Source: Flavobacterium araucananum (GTDB taxonomy: Bacteria > Bacteroidota > Bacteroidia > Flavobacteriales > Flavobacteriaceae). From it: a stretch of 64,000 nucleotides of DNA. The position numbers were made by a program, and so were the translations under genes. Shown here one piece after another: positions 37,914 through 47,514 of the stretch (positions are counted from its first letter, which is position 1; each line of letters starts with the position of its first letter). Below the pieces are notes generated by a model. The model was not told the DNA's origin, made no database searches, and saw nothing but the letters and a program-made list of their open reading frames with translations. The DNA is taken from assembly GCF_002222055.1 (NCBI RefSeq), contig NZ_MUGS01000014.1, forward strand, positions 241,954 through 305,953, written 5' to 3'.

Positions 37914-40900
37914 ATGAATTTTATAGAAGGAGCGCTTAAATACAAACATGTTACCCTGGCGGTCTTGTTGATGCTTTTTGCTGTGGGAGTTAACTCATTG
38001 CTCAATATGCCGCGTCGTGAAGATCCTAAAATTACCATTAGAACCGGACTGGTCGTAGCCTACTTTCCCGGCGCAACCTCTACTCAGGTAGAGGAACAGG
38101 TGACCAAAAAACTCGAAGAATATCTTTTTCAATACGAAGAAGTTGATAAAGACAAAACCATTTCTACCACTAAAGACGGATCAGTGGTTATTAATGTTGA
38201 GCTTACAGAGCGTGTGAAACAGCCCGATATATTCTGGAGCAAATTAAGACATCAGTTACTGAACTCAAAAGCAGTCGACCTCCCGCAAGGTGTCCAGGGA
38301 CCAATGGTTGATTCTGACTTTGGGGATACTGAAGCTGTTGTGATAGCCCTGGAAAGTAACAATGCTACTTATGAGCAGCTAAAAGGGTATACACAAAAGG
38401 TTGAAGAGCAGATTCGCACCATAAAACAGGCTTCTAAAATAAAACGCATTGGAGAACAAAAAGAAGAAGTTGTTATCTCCTCCTCCTCAAACAAGTTATC
38501 GCAATATGGCATAAATATCGGTCAGGTAGCCCAGGTCCTGCAAGCACAAAATACGATAGATGCTACCGGAGAAGTTAAAACCTCCAACAGTAAAACCCCG
38601 TTGTACACCGATGGTTACTTTCATACCGAAACAGAACTTGCCAACAAAATTGTAGGTACTTCGTCTAACGGTTCACCGGTAAAACTAGGTGATGTAGCAG
38701 AGCTTAAAAGAGGATATACCGAACCGGAAAGTACGATAACGGTAAATGGTAATAAAGCCATGCTTTTGTCTATACAAATGCATGAAGGCAACAACATCGT
38801 TGATTTTGGTAAGGAAGTCGAAAAAAAGATAGCTGAGGCAAAAAAACTAATGCCCTCGAATATAAAAATCACCACACTGGTATCACAACCAACACTGGTT
38901 GACGAAAACATATCACACTTTATCAAGGAGTTTTTCCTTGCTATATTATCGGTTATTGTGGTAGTTATTTTGTTACTGCCGTTCCGCATTGCATCTGTAT
39001 CGGCAATGGCAATACCAATGACCGTGGCACTGACTTTTGCCATTTTGAACGCACTGGGTATTGAACTGCATCAGGTTTCACTTGCGGGTCTTATATTGGT
39101 GCTGGGTATGGTTGTGGATGATGCCATTGTAATTGCAGATAATTATGTCGAACTCCTGGATGAAGGTCTGGACCGATGGACCGCAGCATGGCGCAGTGCA
39201 CATGATTTGCTTATACCTGTACTTGCCGCAACTGTTACCATTATTGCTTCATTTATGCCAATGGTACTCATTAAAGGTTCTACCGGAGAGTTTATATTTA
39301 CATTACCCATCACAGTAGCTGTAGCCCTTATTGCATCTTATTTTGTGGCCTTGTTCCTTACTCCTCTTCTGTGTTATACCTTTATCAAAAAAGGACTGCA
39401 CCAGCATAATGACCAAGGAGGCGAACACACAGCTCATCAAGAAAAAAAGTCAATCCTGACCTACATGCAGGATGGCTATAATACAGCTTTGTCATGGTGT
39501 GTAAAACATCCTAAACTTACCATTATCACCAGCATCGTATTTATAATGCTTACCGGTGTGGTATTTAAATACGGGGTTCGTGATCTGTTTTTTCCGCCGG
39601 CAGAACGCAACCAGTTTATAGTAGAATTGTGGATGCCTACCGGGACTAAACTCGAAAAAACAAGTACTGCTATTTTAAAAGCGGAAAAACTGATAAAAGG
39701 AGACAAAAGAGTTTTATCCTATGCCACTTTTACAGGAACATCGGCACCGAGGTTTTATTATAATTTTTCGCCAGAGATGACAACCTCTAATTATGCTTTG
39801 ATTCTGGTTAATACCACCACTGAGCAAACTACCGAAGAAATGGCAGAGGAGCTTTCAGCAAAAGTAAAACACCTTGCCCCTGACGGAACCTTTTTTGTCA
39901 AATTAATGCAGCAGGGATCTGATTTAAAAGCACCGGTAGAAGTACGTATTATAGGCGATGATCTAACACAGCTAAAAACCACAGGGGAACAAATAGCAGA
40001 TATTTTACGAAAAGCCAAAGGAGGACGTCTGGTCAGAAATGATTTTGCAGAGGATTATTATGGTATACAAATAACGCCAAACCAGGAAGCAGACCGTTTG
40101 GGATTCACAACCAGCGGCATAGCCCAATCTGTTTTTACAGGGTTCAGCGGTACACCGGTTTCAATCATGTATGAGGGCAATAATCCCATCAACATTTCAT
40201 TGCGACTCAATGCAGCTGTACGCCGCAACACGGCAGATCTCCAAAACATTTATCTCAACTCGCCAATTACCAATGCTGAGGTACCCTTAAGACAAATTGC
40301 CGAGCTCAAACCGCAATGGCAAAGTGGTAAAATCATGCATCGTAATGGCCTGAAAACATTAACCGTACAAAGCGAAACCAAATTTGGTGTTCTCCCGGCA
40401 GAACTTCTTGAAGAGGTAAAACCTCTGATAAGCAAACTTAAACTTCCTAATGGATACCGCATAGAATATGGTGGAGAAGAAGGTGGAAAAGAAGAAACAG
40501 AAAGCGATATGGTAATGGCATTGTCCTTAAGTCTGGTACTGATCTTTTTTATTCTGTTGTTTCAATTCAAAAACATAAAAGAAGCACTGATCATTATGGC
40601 CACCATTCCGTTGAGTTTGTTTGGAGCGATACTGGGTCTGGCTATAACGGGCAATAACTTCAGTTTTACCGCTTTTATCGGAATCATTTCACTATCGGGT
40701 ATTGTCGTTCGTAACGCCATCATCTTGGTAGATTATACCAACATCCTGCTCAAACAGGGAATGGATATAAAAACTGCCGCTATGGAAGCAGCCAAACGCA
40801 GGCTTCGTCCCATCTTTCTTACCGCCATGGCAGCTGCCGTGGGTGTACTGCCCATGATCATTTCAAAATCGCCTATGTGGGCACCATTGGCAAGTGTACT

Positions 40901-41033
40901 GGCCTTTGGTGTAGTGTGGAGTATGATAATGGCTTTGCTTACTGTACCTGTAATGTACATAGGGATCATAAACGAGAATGATAAAAAAGACATTTTAGAA
41001 AATAATAAAACAAGTATGCCACATGAATCATAA
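37914..41033 (+). CDS. RND-family efflux pump permease
   Basis: A 1039-residue inner-membrane antiporter. Two sets of six helices flank two large periplasmic loops. Helix 4 carries GMVVDDAIVIADNYVE with the paired Asp residues of the proton relay. The second half repeats the layout with IGIISLSGIVVRNAIILVDYTN. The length and sequence fit the AcrB/HAE class. It overlaps the TolC-like gene by 11 bp. Together the three gene products should form a complete tripartite pump for drugs or other small molecules. Confidence 0.94.
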   Translation: MNFIEGALKYKHVTLAVLLMLFAVGVNSLLNMPRREDPKITIRTGLVVAYFPGATSTQVEEQVTKKLEEYLFQYEEVDKDKTISTTKDGSVVINVELTERVKQPDIFWSKLRHQLLNSKAVDLPQGVQGPMVDSDFGDTEAVVIALESNNATYEQLKGYTQKVEEQIRTIKQASKIKRIGEQKEEVVISSSSNKLSQYGINIGQVAQVLQAQNTIDATGEVKTSNSKTPLYTDGYFHTETELANKIVGTSSNGSPVKLGDVAELKRGYTEPESTITVNGNKAMLLSIQMHEGNNIVDFGKEVEKKIAEAKKLMPSNIKITTLVSQPTLVDENISHFIKEFFLAILSVIVVVILLLPFRIASVSAMAIPMTVALTFAILNALGIELHQVSLAGLILVLGMVVDDAIVIADNYVELLDEGLDRWTAAWRSAHDLLIPVLAATVTIIASFMPMVLIKGSTGEFIFTLPITVAVALIASYFVALFLTPLLCYTFIKKGLHQHNDQGGEHTAHQEKKSILTYMQDGYNTALSWCVKHPKLTIITSIVFIMLTGVVFKYGVRDLFFPPAERNQFIVELWMPTGTKLEKTSTAILKAEKLIKGDKRVLSYATFTGTSAPRFYYNFSPEMTTSNYALILVNTTTEQTTEEMAEELSAKVKHLAPDGTFFVKLMQQGSDLKAPVEVRIIGDDLTQLKTTGEQIADILRKAKGGRLVRNDFAEDYYGIQITPNQEADRLGFTTSGIAQSVFTGFSGTPVSIMYEGNNPINISLRLNAAVRRNTADLQNIYLNSPITNAEVPLRQIAELKPQWQSGKIMHRNGLKTLTVQSETKFGVLPAELLEEVKPLISKLKLPNGYRIEYGGEEGGKEETESDMVMALSLSLVLIFFILLFQFKNIKEALIIMATIPLSLFGAILGLAITGNNFSFTAFIGIISLSGIVVRNAIILVDYTNILLKQGMDIKTAAMEAAKRRLRPIFLTAMAAAVGVLPMIISKSPMWAPLASVLAFGVVWSMIMALLTVPVMYIGIINENDKKDILENNKTSMPHES

Positions 41034-42369
41034 AATAAAAACTGGCCTGCAATTACTGGGTGCCATATTACTGGGTTCATTGCGCTTATCTGCCCAGGAA
41101 TCATCGTATTCCTTACAAGAACTCATAGAAGCTGCCAAAAAAAATAACTCCCTGATCAGGATAAAAGAATATCAGGTTCAGGAAAAAATGAGCAAGCTTA
41201 AGGAAAATAAAATAAAACAATATCCTTCGGCAATAGTTGACGGAACCTACCAATATAGTTTTAATCAACCCGAGATCACAATACCTGCGGGCTCATTAGG
41301 AACAATTGATACCGGTAATGGCCAGACCCAGCTGTTGCCCTCACAGGCAAGTAAGTTTCCTACAGGTCAAAAAGGAAGCTATAATGTTGGACTGAACTTT
41401 TACCAGCCCGTAACACAATTATTCAAAATAAATACTGGGCTGAATATGGACAAGGTTGATATTAAACTGGGACAGGCAGAAAAAGAAAAAACAGCCTTGG
41501 AGCTACAGCTTGCCATAGAACAATTGTATTACGGGGCAATAATTGCCCAAAAACAAACTGATGCCACAAAGGCAAAGCTAGAATTGGCAAAGTCCCGCTT
41601 ATATGATGCTCAGGGAGCTTTAACTACAGGCAAAACCATCCAGGCTAATCTTTCCGGTCTTCAGGCTGTGATCGCCGGCGAGGAACAAAATCTCTTGAAA
41701 ATTGAATTTCAACTGCAAGATTACCTTGCGGAATTAAGCAGGCTCACTACCCTTTCTATAGTAGTACTGCAGCCCCAGGACGAAGAGCAGGGCAATATAA
41801 ACACCTTTGCTGTGAACGATTATAAAAATCTGGCGGATCATAATCCCGATATGGAGATTGCCAGGCTGCAAAAAGAAAAAGCAGTATTGGCCATACAGGC
41901 GGCAAAAGAAAGTAACCTCCCTGATTTTGGACTTGTGGCAGGTTATTATGTACAGCAAGGAAGTCCGTTTCTACCCAAAAACAGCCCCTTTGCAGGGCTA
42001 AGCTTAAAATGGAATCTTCAGGACCTTTTCTCTAATAATGAGTTAAAAAATCAAAGGCAGTTTCAGCTCAGGCAAGCCGAAGAAACCATCACCTACACCC
42101 AAAAGCAGGTTAACAGTACTATTGACCAAACCTGGCGCAAAGTCGAATTATCACAAGGTCTTATAGCGTCGGCCAAAAAATTGGTTGGCTACCGCAAAGA
42201 TGCCTTAAAAGAGCAGCAAGATAAGGAAGATGCAGGATTGGGTATAAAAACAGCTCTTCTGGAAGCAAAATCGCAGCTGGCAGAAGCAGAAACAGATTTG
42301 TACACAGCAAAATTGTCTAATACAATAGCAATTGCTGAACTTCGAAATCTGGCCGGGCAGACAAAATAG
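41023..42369 (+). CDS. TolC-family outer-membrane channel
   Basis: A 448-residue protein with an N-terminal signal peptide (to about LSAQ) and two long coiled-coil helical hairpins typical of the outer-membrane efflux protein family, repeated in the first and second halves (for example around EKEKTALELQLAIEQL and ETDLYTAKLSNTIAIAELRNL). It is the third gene of the RND operon, overlapping the pump by 11 bp, and ends 43 bp before a strong terminator. Confidence 0.92.
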   Translation: MNHKIKTGLQLLGAILLGSLRLSAQESSYSLQELIEAAKKNNSLIRIKEYQVQEKMSKLKENKIKQYPSAIVDGTYQYSFNQPEITIPAGSLGTIDTGNGQTQLLPSQASKFPTGQKGSYNVGLNFYQPVTQLFKINTGLNMDKVDIKLGQAEKEKTALELQLAIEQLYYGAIIAQKQTDATKAKLELAKSRLYDAQGALTTGKTIQANLSGLQAVIAGEEQNLLKIEFQLQDYLAELSRLTTLSIVVLQPQDEEQGNINTFAVNDYKNLADHNPDMEIARLQKEKAVLAIQAAKESNLPDFGLVAGYYVQQGSPFLPKNSPFAGLSLKWNLQDLFSNNELKNQRQFQLRQAEETITYTQKQVNSTIDQTWRKVELSQGLIASAKKLVGYRKDALKEQQDKEDAGLGIKTALLEAKSQLAEAETDLYTAKLSNTIAIAELRNLAGQTK

Positions 42370-42412
42370 AAAATGCTTAAAATCAAATAAAGATTTTTAG
42401 ATCATTCAAATA

Positions 42413-42441
42413 GAAAGAGCTGTCTTGTAGACAGCTCTTTC
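42413..42441 (+). terminator. Rho-independent terminator after the efflux operon
   Basis: A perfect 13-bp stem, GAAAGAGCTGTCT / AGACAGCTCTTTC with a TGT loop, follows the TolC-like gene. Confidence 0.85.
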
Positions 42442-43148
42442 TTAATTTGGCATAACTTAAGTTTTTTTTTAAAAGATAGTATAAACAACAACTTCTTTTG
42501 CAACATCAAAAACTTTGGTACCAATGATCCTCCGTCACAGGATCAGATATGCAGACAATCTTTTTGATTGATTTGTGATTGTACTTATATTTCCTGAAAA
42601 AAAAATCCAATATTTTTAATCATTGTTCTAAAAAGTACCATTGGTACTTTTAAATCAAAAAATACAGAAGCCAGCACGCTCACTGTATGTGCTTTGCTAT
42701 TATGAAGAAATAAAATATCAGGCGCATACTCTGGAAATGGTTACCTCCATCCTGCACAAAGAATTAATACGAATAAGTTCGGCTTGTGATGTTTTAGTAA
42801 AATCCAGCACATAACTAATCAAATAATGCGACAGGATACAAAAGAATTTCACAACAAGAATAATAAAAAAGGACATCATAAATTTTATTAATTAAGTTAT
42901 CTATATCTTGTAAAGATCTTTAATTATCAATTTCACTGTAGTAAAAAAATGACTGAACAATCTTATTTTAGTCCTCAAATATGCTTTTTGACACCTGAAA
43001 TTAAAGCGCTGAATATCTAAAGTATTTCTATCTTTGATTGAATTATGTAGTGTATATAACGATCAGGCTTTAGAAGTCGCTCAGGAGACTTTATGATTGA
43101 TATTGTACGCAATGGTAACCAAATTCTATTAGAGTAATTCTTTTTTTT
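42442..43148. other. Long intergenic region with a palindrome and possible remnants
   Basis: About 700 bp without an intact gene. It holds a perfect 10-bp inverted repeat AAAAGTACCA-T-TGGTACTTTT (42631-42651), and a second GGTACCAATG motif near 42520. Short protein-like frames occur on both strands, such as a minus-strand stretch ending KVFDVAKEVVVYTIF near 42475 and a plus-strand one ending near 42809. None has a start, so they may be gene remnants. Confidence 0.4.
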
Positions 43149-44912
43149 ATGCTCCAAAATTCAAAGTTCACTTTTGTATCGATTTTATTACTACTTATTT
43201 CAGGTATTTTTTCCCCTGTTTATGCACAAGCCATGCTGGACACCCCAATGTCGGTACATGCCGATAAAAAACCATTAGGTGATGTGCTCGACATTATGGA
43301 GCAAAAAGGAAATTTTCGCTTTGCGTATTACGGTAAACTAGTCGTAAAAGACAGTCTGGTAAGCATTCATGCAGATCAGTATGCCATAAAAGAAATCCTG
43401 GATCAGTTATTAAACAACCGGTATGAATACAAAGAATCGAAAGGCTTTATTATTCTCCGTTATGCTCCTTTAGACCTTGCACTGGTGTTAGAAAAAAACA
43501 GTGTTGTGGGCGATCAACAAATTGTAAGTGGCTACATAATGGATGCAAAAACCAACAAACGAATCGAGAATGCCAGTGTTCTCGAAAGGAATGCGCTGCA
43601 ATCTACCCTGACCGATAAGGATGGCTTTTTTGAACTAAAGCTAAAAAACATACCACAAAGCATCGAACTCACCGTTGTAAAGGAAAACTATAAAACGATC
43701 ACGACGATTTTTCTCTCTGAAATTAAGATCCAGATGGGTTCCCGAAAATCAGCCACGGATTATGTCGATGGTGATTTCTCTGAAATTGAACGAACGGGAA
43801 TTGGTCGTTTCTTTATTTCTTCTAAACAAAAAATACAATCGCTTAACCTTGGAGGCTTTATCTCTAATGTTCCTGTACAGGCATCCCTGATTCCGAGTTT
43901 GAGCACACGGGGTATGATGAATTCTCAAATAAACAGTAATTTTTCTTTGAACTTATTAGGAGGTTATACCGGTGGGGTTCGCGGACTGGAAATGGCAGGA
44001 CTGTACAATATTAACCGCATGAATGTTGATGCCTTGCAAATGGCAGGACTATTTAATACTGTGGGAGGAACTGTAAAAGGAGTTCAGTTAGCCGGAATTT
44101 ATAATAATGTATTTGGTGATCTGAAAGGTTTGCAAATGAGCGGAATTCACAATAGCGTAAAAGGATCACAAATAGGGTTACAAATAAGCGGTATTTTCAA
44201 CAGTGTACAAAACGATTCTAAAGGAATGCAAATGGCCGCTATTCATAATACTGTCAATTGTTCTCAGGACGGATTGCAAATTTCCGGAATTTATAACATT
44301 GGGAACGAAGCGGTTCGAGGGGCTCAAATTGCCGGAATTTTAAATTATGCCAAGGAATTAAACGGAGTTCAGTTTGGACTGATCAATATTACGGGGTCAC
44401 CATCAGGATATAGTTTTGGTCTGTTAAATTTTAAAAAGAACGGATACAAAAAAATCAGTATTACCAGCAATGAAATTTCAGATCTCAATCTCTCTGTAAA
44501 AACGGGAGACAATAAGCTCTACACTATTCTAACGGTAGGACGAAGTGACCGACAAGGCGAAGAAAAGCTAACTTCTTTTGGGGTAGGATTAGGAACAAAT
44601 ATTAAACTGGGCAATCGTTTTACCTATAATCCGGAAATTAGTACGCACTATCTTTATTTAGGAAATTGGGACCGCTTAAACACATTGAATAAGTTCGATT
44701 CTTCTTTTAGTTTCCGCATATTCAAAGGAGTGGCACTTTCTGCGGGACCTGCTTTTAATGTGTATTCGTCTCAAAGCAGCGACAAAAATGCATCGGATAA
44801 CAATATGTCTACTTTTGTTCAGGATCGTACAAAACGGTATACTGTGATCAAAGAAAACAGCAAAGGGTTAAGCGGATGGATGGGATGGAGTTTTGGCGTA
44901 ACCCTGTTTTAA
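43149..44912 (+). CDS. STN-domain protein with LA_2272-type surface repeats
   Basis: A 587-residue exported protein. After a signal peptide (about 1-27) comes a secretin/TonB short N-terminal (STN) domain (about 33-105) and a carboxypeptidase-regulatory-like domain (about 127-195), the usual head of SusC-type receptors. Plug and barrel are absent. The middle (about 275-430) instead has nine near-exact repeats of about 21 residues with cores such as GLQISGIYN, GVQLAGIYN and GLQMSGIHN, matching my memory of the LA_2272 surface-repeat family. A C-terminal beta-rich segment follows. It probably forms an elongated beta-structure at the outer membrane. Function unknown. Confidence 0.75.
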   Translation: MLQNSKFTFVSILLLLISGIFSPVYAQAMLDTPMSVHADKKPLGDVLDIMEQKGNFRFAYYGKLVVKDSLVSIHADQYAIKEILDQLLNNRYEYKESKGFIILRYAPLDLALVLEKNSVVGDQQIVSGYIMDAKTNKRIENASVLERNALQSTLTDKDGFFELKLKNIPQSIELTVVKENYKTITTIFLSEIKIQMGSRKSATDYVDGDFSEIERTGIGRFFISSKQKIQSLNLGGFISNVPVQASLIPSLSTRGMMNSQINSNFSLNLLGGYTGGVRGLEMAGLYNINRMNVDALQMAGLFNTVGGTVKGVQLAGIYNNVFGDLKGLQMSGIHNSVKGSQIGLQISGIFNSVQNDSKGMQMAAIHNTVNCSQDGLQISGIYNIGNEAVRGAQIAGILNYAKELNGVQFGLINITGSPSGYSFGLLNFKKNGYKKISITSNEISDLNLSVKTGDNKLYTILTVGRSDRQGEEKLTSFGVGLGTNIKLGNRFTYNPEISTHYLYLGNWDRLNTLNKFDSSFSFRIFKGVALSAGPAFNVYSSQSSDKNASDNNMSTFVQDRTKRYTVIKENSKGLSGWMGWSFGVTLF

Positions 44913-44926
44913 TGCCATAAAAGGAT

Positions 44927-45889
44927 CTAATTTTTGCTTTCCGTTAAATAAAGTAACGCTCCAAAAAACATAAAAAGAACCAATAATAAACATAACAATA
45001 ACACCAATAGTCTCTTACTCTCTGCTTCTTTTTCTTCGATACGTTTTGGCGAATCAGGAAGGTTACTCTTATAATTTTGTTTAGAACTATGAAACGCTAA
45101 CAGATTATCTTTTTTATCCTCTACAACCTCAAATTCAATTTCTTCATTGATTTCTTCGGCTTTACTATAAATTTTCAGCCAAAATAGAGACGACATTATA
45201 TATCCCGTTTCTGTATTATAGGCAATTTTAATATCAGATTCAATGGTAAAATCTTTGGTATAATGATACGGTTTCAGGTGTTTCTGAAAATGTTTATCGG
45301 CTATAAGTTTCGCTAATTTTTGATCATCCAATATCACCTGACCTCCAAAATAAGTTACATTTTCTCTTTGATAATCAAATTCATAATTAATTTTTAAGGG
45401 TAAATTCAAAGGAGAGTGTACCCAGTTCATACCCGCATAAACAGTGTCTGATTGTAGCTCCTGATCGTATATGTTTAGAAAAAAGGGCAAATATGCACCA
45501 TTCGATAACAGATCATATTCTAATCCTAAGGGAATATAAAAATATAATCTTTCGAATAGTAATAACGTAGCCAGATTACTCTTATTTCGATATTTCTCTT
45601 TATAGCGATCCCATTGTTGCCTGATATGTTCTTTGTTTTTTATAAAATACAAGTTCGATTCTACATCGTAATTAAGCTTTACGGGGCTAAATACCAAGGG
45701 ATCAGTTGAAATAGTATTGTTGTAAATTTTGCTTTTAAAAACCAATTCTAAATTGGTATCTGTATTGATTTTAAGATTAAATTTACCGTTGCTTTTTGTT
45801 TTCAATAACGCTTTTGTTTTATAAAAACTGTCTTTTTTATACGCAAAATTATAATCTACAGGTTCTGTCTCTTGTATTTCTATCTTCAT
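44927..45889 (-). CDS. Uncharacterised protein with C-terminal membrane anchor
   Basis: A 320-residue protein with no signal peptide. About 285 residues of soluble, beta-rich sequence precede a single strongly hydrophobic helix (about 295-316) and a short tail, so it is probably tail-anchored in the inner membrane facing the cytosol. It is the last gene in the minus-strand type VI series, one base after the TPR gene at 45891. The family is not recognised. Its position suggests an immunity or accessory role (inference). Confidence 0.7.
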   Translation of the reverse strand: MKIEIQETEPVDYNFAYKKDSFYKTKALLKTKSNGKFNLKINTDTNLELVFKSKIYNNTISTDPLVFSPVKLNYDVESNLYFIKNKEHIRQQWDRYKEKYRNKSNLATLLLFERLYFYIPLGLEYDLLSNGAYLPFFLNIYDQELQSDTVYAGMNWVHSPLNLPLKINYEFDYQRENVTYFGGQVILDDQKLAKLIADKHFQKHLKPYHYTKDFTIESDIKIAYNTETGYIMSSLFWLKIYSKAEEINEEIEFEVVEDKKDNLLAFHSSKQNYKSNLPDSPKRIEEKEAESKRLLVLLLCLLLVLFMFFGALLYLTESKN

Positions 45890-45890
45890 T

Positions 45891-46601
45891 TTAATCTATA
45901 TTATCTAATAGCGTGTCGTAATAATTTGCTTTTGCATGGTTGTTTATTTTCTTGTACAAAGCGATAAGTTGGGTATAAATATTTTTTAGATTATTGGCCC
46001 CGTCTTTGTATTTCTCGACATAGGTTTCGAGTATTTCTATGGCTTCCTCTGTATTTTGGGTATTTTTTAGAGCACCAATTTTCAAGATCATCACCCTAAA
46101 ATCATTACCATTGGTCATTTTATACATTTTGTCTAATAGTGTTGCTGCTTCATCGTCTCTGCCCAGCACATCGTATAACCTGTGCAGTCTTTTGAGCACA
46201 GAGATATTCTCCGGATATTTTTGTAGCATTTCGCCTATAAATTGATCTGTCAGATCTTTGTTTTTGGTATACCAACTCCCAAAACTTCCATCGATAAGTT
46301 CGATATAGGTTTCTAATTTTCTTTTATAAAAAAAAGGCACTTCATCTGCCGTAAGATTTTTTATGGCCCTCTCGCAGGTTTCTAAAATCTCGGTAAAAGA
46401 TTCCTGCAAAAATTCGGCAATAACGATTTCTTCTTCTTTAAAAAACCGTAAATAAGTCGAATAATATTTTTCGTCTTTAGGGCATAAAAACTGTAATTCT
46501 TTGTAAGTAAGTATTGCCTCTCTTATCTCTTCTTTTTTAAAGTGTGCCCTCGAAATTTTTTCTATGTTCTGTATTTTCTTGTGTAAATCATTCTGATCCA
46601 T
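45891..46601 (-). CDS. TPR protein of the type VI island
   Basis: A 236-residue soluble helical protein with tetratricopeptide-like pairs (for example around FKKEEIREAILTYKELQFL, RDDEAATLLDKMYKM and TEEAIEILETYVEKY). It has no signal peptide. It is distantly like the three tandem TPR proteins upstream in helical pattern but not near-identical to them. It ends one base before the start of the anchored protein. A cytosolic binding role, possibly immunity, is inferred from context. Confidence 0.75.
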   Translation of the reverse strand: MDQNDLHKKIQNIEKISRAHFKKEEIREAILTYKELQFLCPKDEKYYSTYLRFFKEEEIVIAEFLQESFTEILETCERAIKNLTADEVPFFYKRKLETYIELIDGSFGSWYTKNKDLTDQFIGEMLQKYPENISVLKRLHRLYDVLGRDDEAATLLDKMYKMTNGNDFRVMILKIGALKNTQNTEEAIEILETYVEKYKDGANNLKNIYTQLIALYKKINNHAKANYYDTLLDNID

Positions 46602-46636
46602 TATCTGTCTTTTTTATTTAAGGTTATGAATTGAGT

Positions 46637-46700
46637 TATTTTTTTTACCTCTTTGTTTTGCCTGTTATTATCCCCGTTTTTCTATTTGCTTATCTCCAGA
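46637..46700 (-). pseudogene. Vestige of a fourth tandem TPR copy
   Basis: This stretch is nearly identical to the junctions inside the triplication. It contains the first codons of the repeat gene (TTCTTTGTTTTGcatG becomes CTCTTTGTTTTGcctG, so the start codon is lost) followed by the full 37-bp spacer. The rest of that copy is gone, which points to a past deletion within a longer array. Confidence 0.55.
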
Positions 46701-47477
46701 CTACCACTTTTTTTGCTGTGGCATCATAATATCATTTTCTGCATCTTTTTCTAATGCTGTTATTTCTTGATCGCTTACGTTATAGTGTTCTGTTAGAATC
46801 GCTTTATATTCGCTTGTTTTTTCCTCATTTTTTAGTTTAAAACACATCTTAAATAAGGAGATATATTCCTCCCTATCCAAAAAAGAATAGAGATCTTCTG
46901 ACAAAGGTGACTTTGTAATTTTATCAAATTCAATCAAATAAATCAAAGCATCAATCGCTTCTGGATACTTTTTCTGGTATATTAATGCCATTCCTTTTTT
47001 TATAAGTGCTCCGTAATAAATCATGGTGAGCCCTCTCGATTTTACAGTCGAGATATCGATCGGGATATGTTGCATCATGTTGTCGCATATTTTGACAACA
47101 GCATCATAGTTCTCTTTCTTTAAATAAAAATTTACCAATTTTTCTTCAACAAAGGTATATTCGGGATCAATCTGGTAGGCATAGAGATAGTTTTCTTCCG
47201 CCAGGTCTTTGTCCTCCAGTTTGGTATAGATATCGCCCAGCAGTTCGTAGGTTTCTTTGTGTTTTTCGTCGATTGCGAGTGCCTCCCTCGCATACAATAA
47301 TGCAGCCTCCAGATTCCGGCTCTCATAATAGGTTACCGCCAGCAAATAGCGATAGGTTGCCTGTGCCGGAAACGCATTGTTAAGCGCGTGCAACAGTGCG
47401 AGCGCATTGGCAAAATCGCCATTGTCACGACTGTATTTAGCGTCGCGCAGTATTTTTTTCACTTCTTTGTTTTGCAT
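46701..47477 (-). CDS. Tandem TPR protein, copy A (candidate immunity protein)
   Basis: A 258-residue soluble protein of TPR helix pairs. Clear units include NALALLHALNNAFPAQATY, LEAALLYAREALAIDEKH and DLAEENYLYAYQIDPEY. It is one of three copies in an exact 814-bp period. It has no signal peptide and should be cytosolic. It differs from copy C at about 20 positions, mostly in the C-terminal half (for example SDQEITALEKDAEN against TQEEITALEKEAEN). Its place behind the toxin candidate suggests immunity, which is unproven. Confidence 0.8.
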   Translation of the reverse strand: MQNKEVKKILRDAKYSRDNGDFANALALLHALNNAFPAQATYRYLLAVTYYESRNLEAALLYAREALAIDEKHKETYELLGDIYTKLEDKDLAEENYLYAYQIDPEYTFVEEKLVNFYLKKENYDAVVKICDNMMQHIPIDISTVKSRGLTMIYYGALIKKGMALIYQKKYPEAIDALIYLIEFDKITKSPLSEDLYSFLDREEYISLFKMCFKLKNEEKTSEYKAILTEHYNVSDQEITALEKDAENDIMMPQQKKW

Positions 47478-47514
47478 GTTATTATCCCCGTTTTTCTATT
47501 TGCTTATCGCCAGA

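Noticed and set aside
42660..42809. Short plus-strand frame ending near 42809 as a gene
   Set aside because: It lacks a start codon and recognisable motifs; at most it is a remnant.
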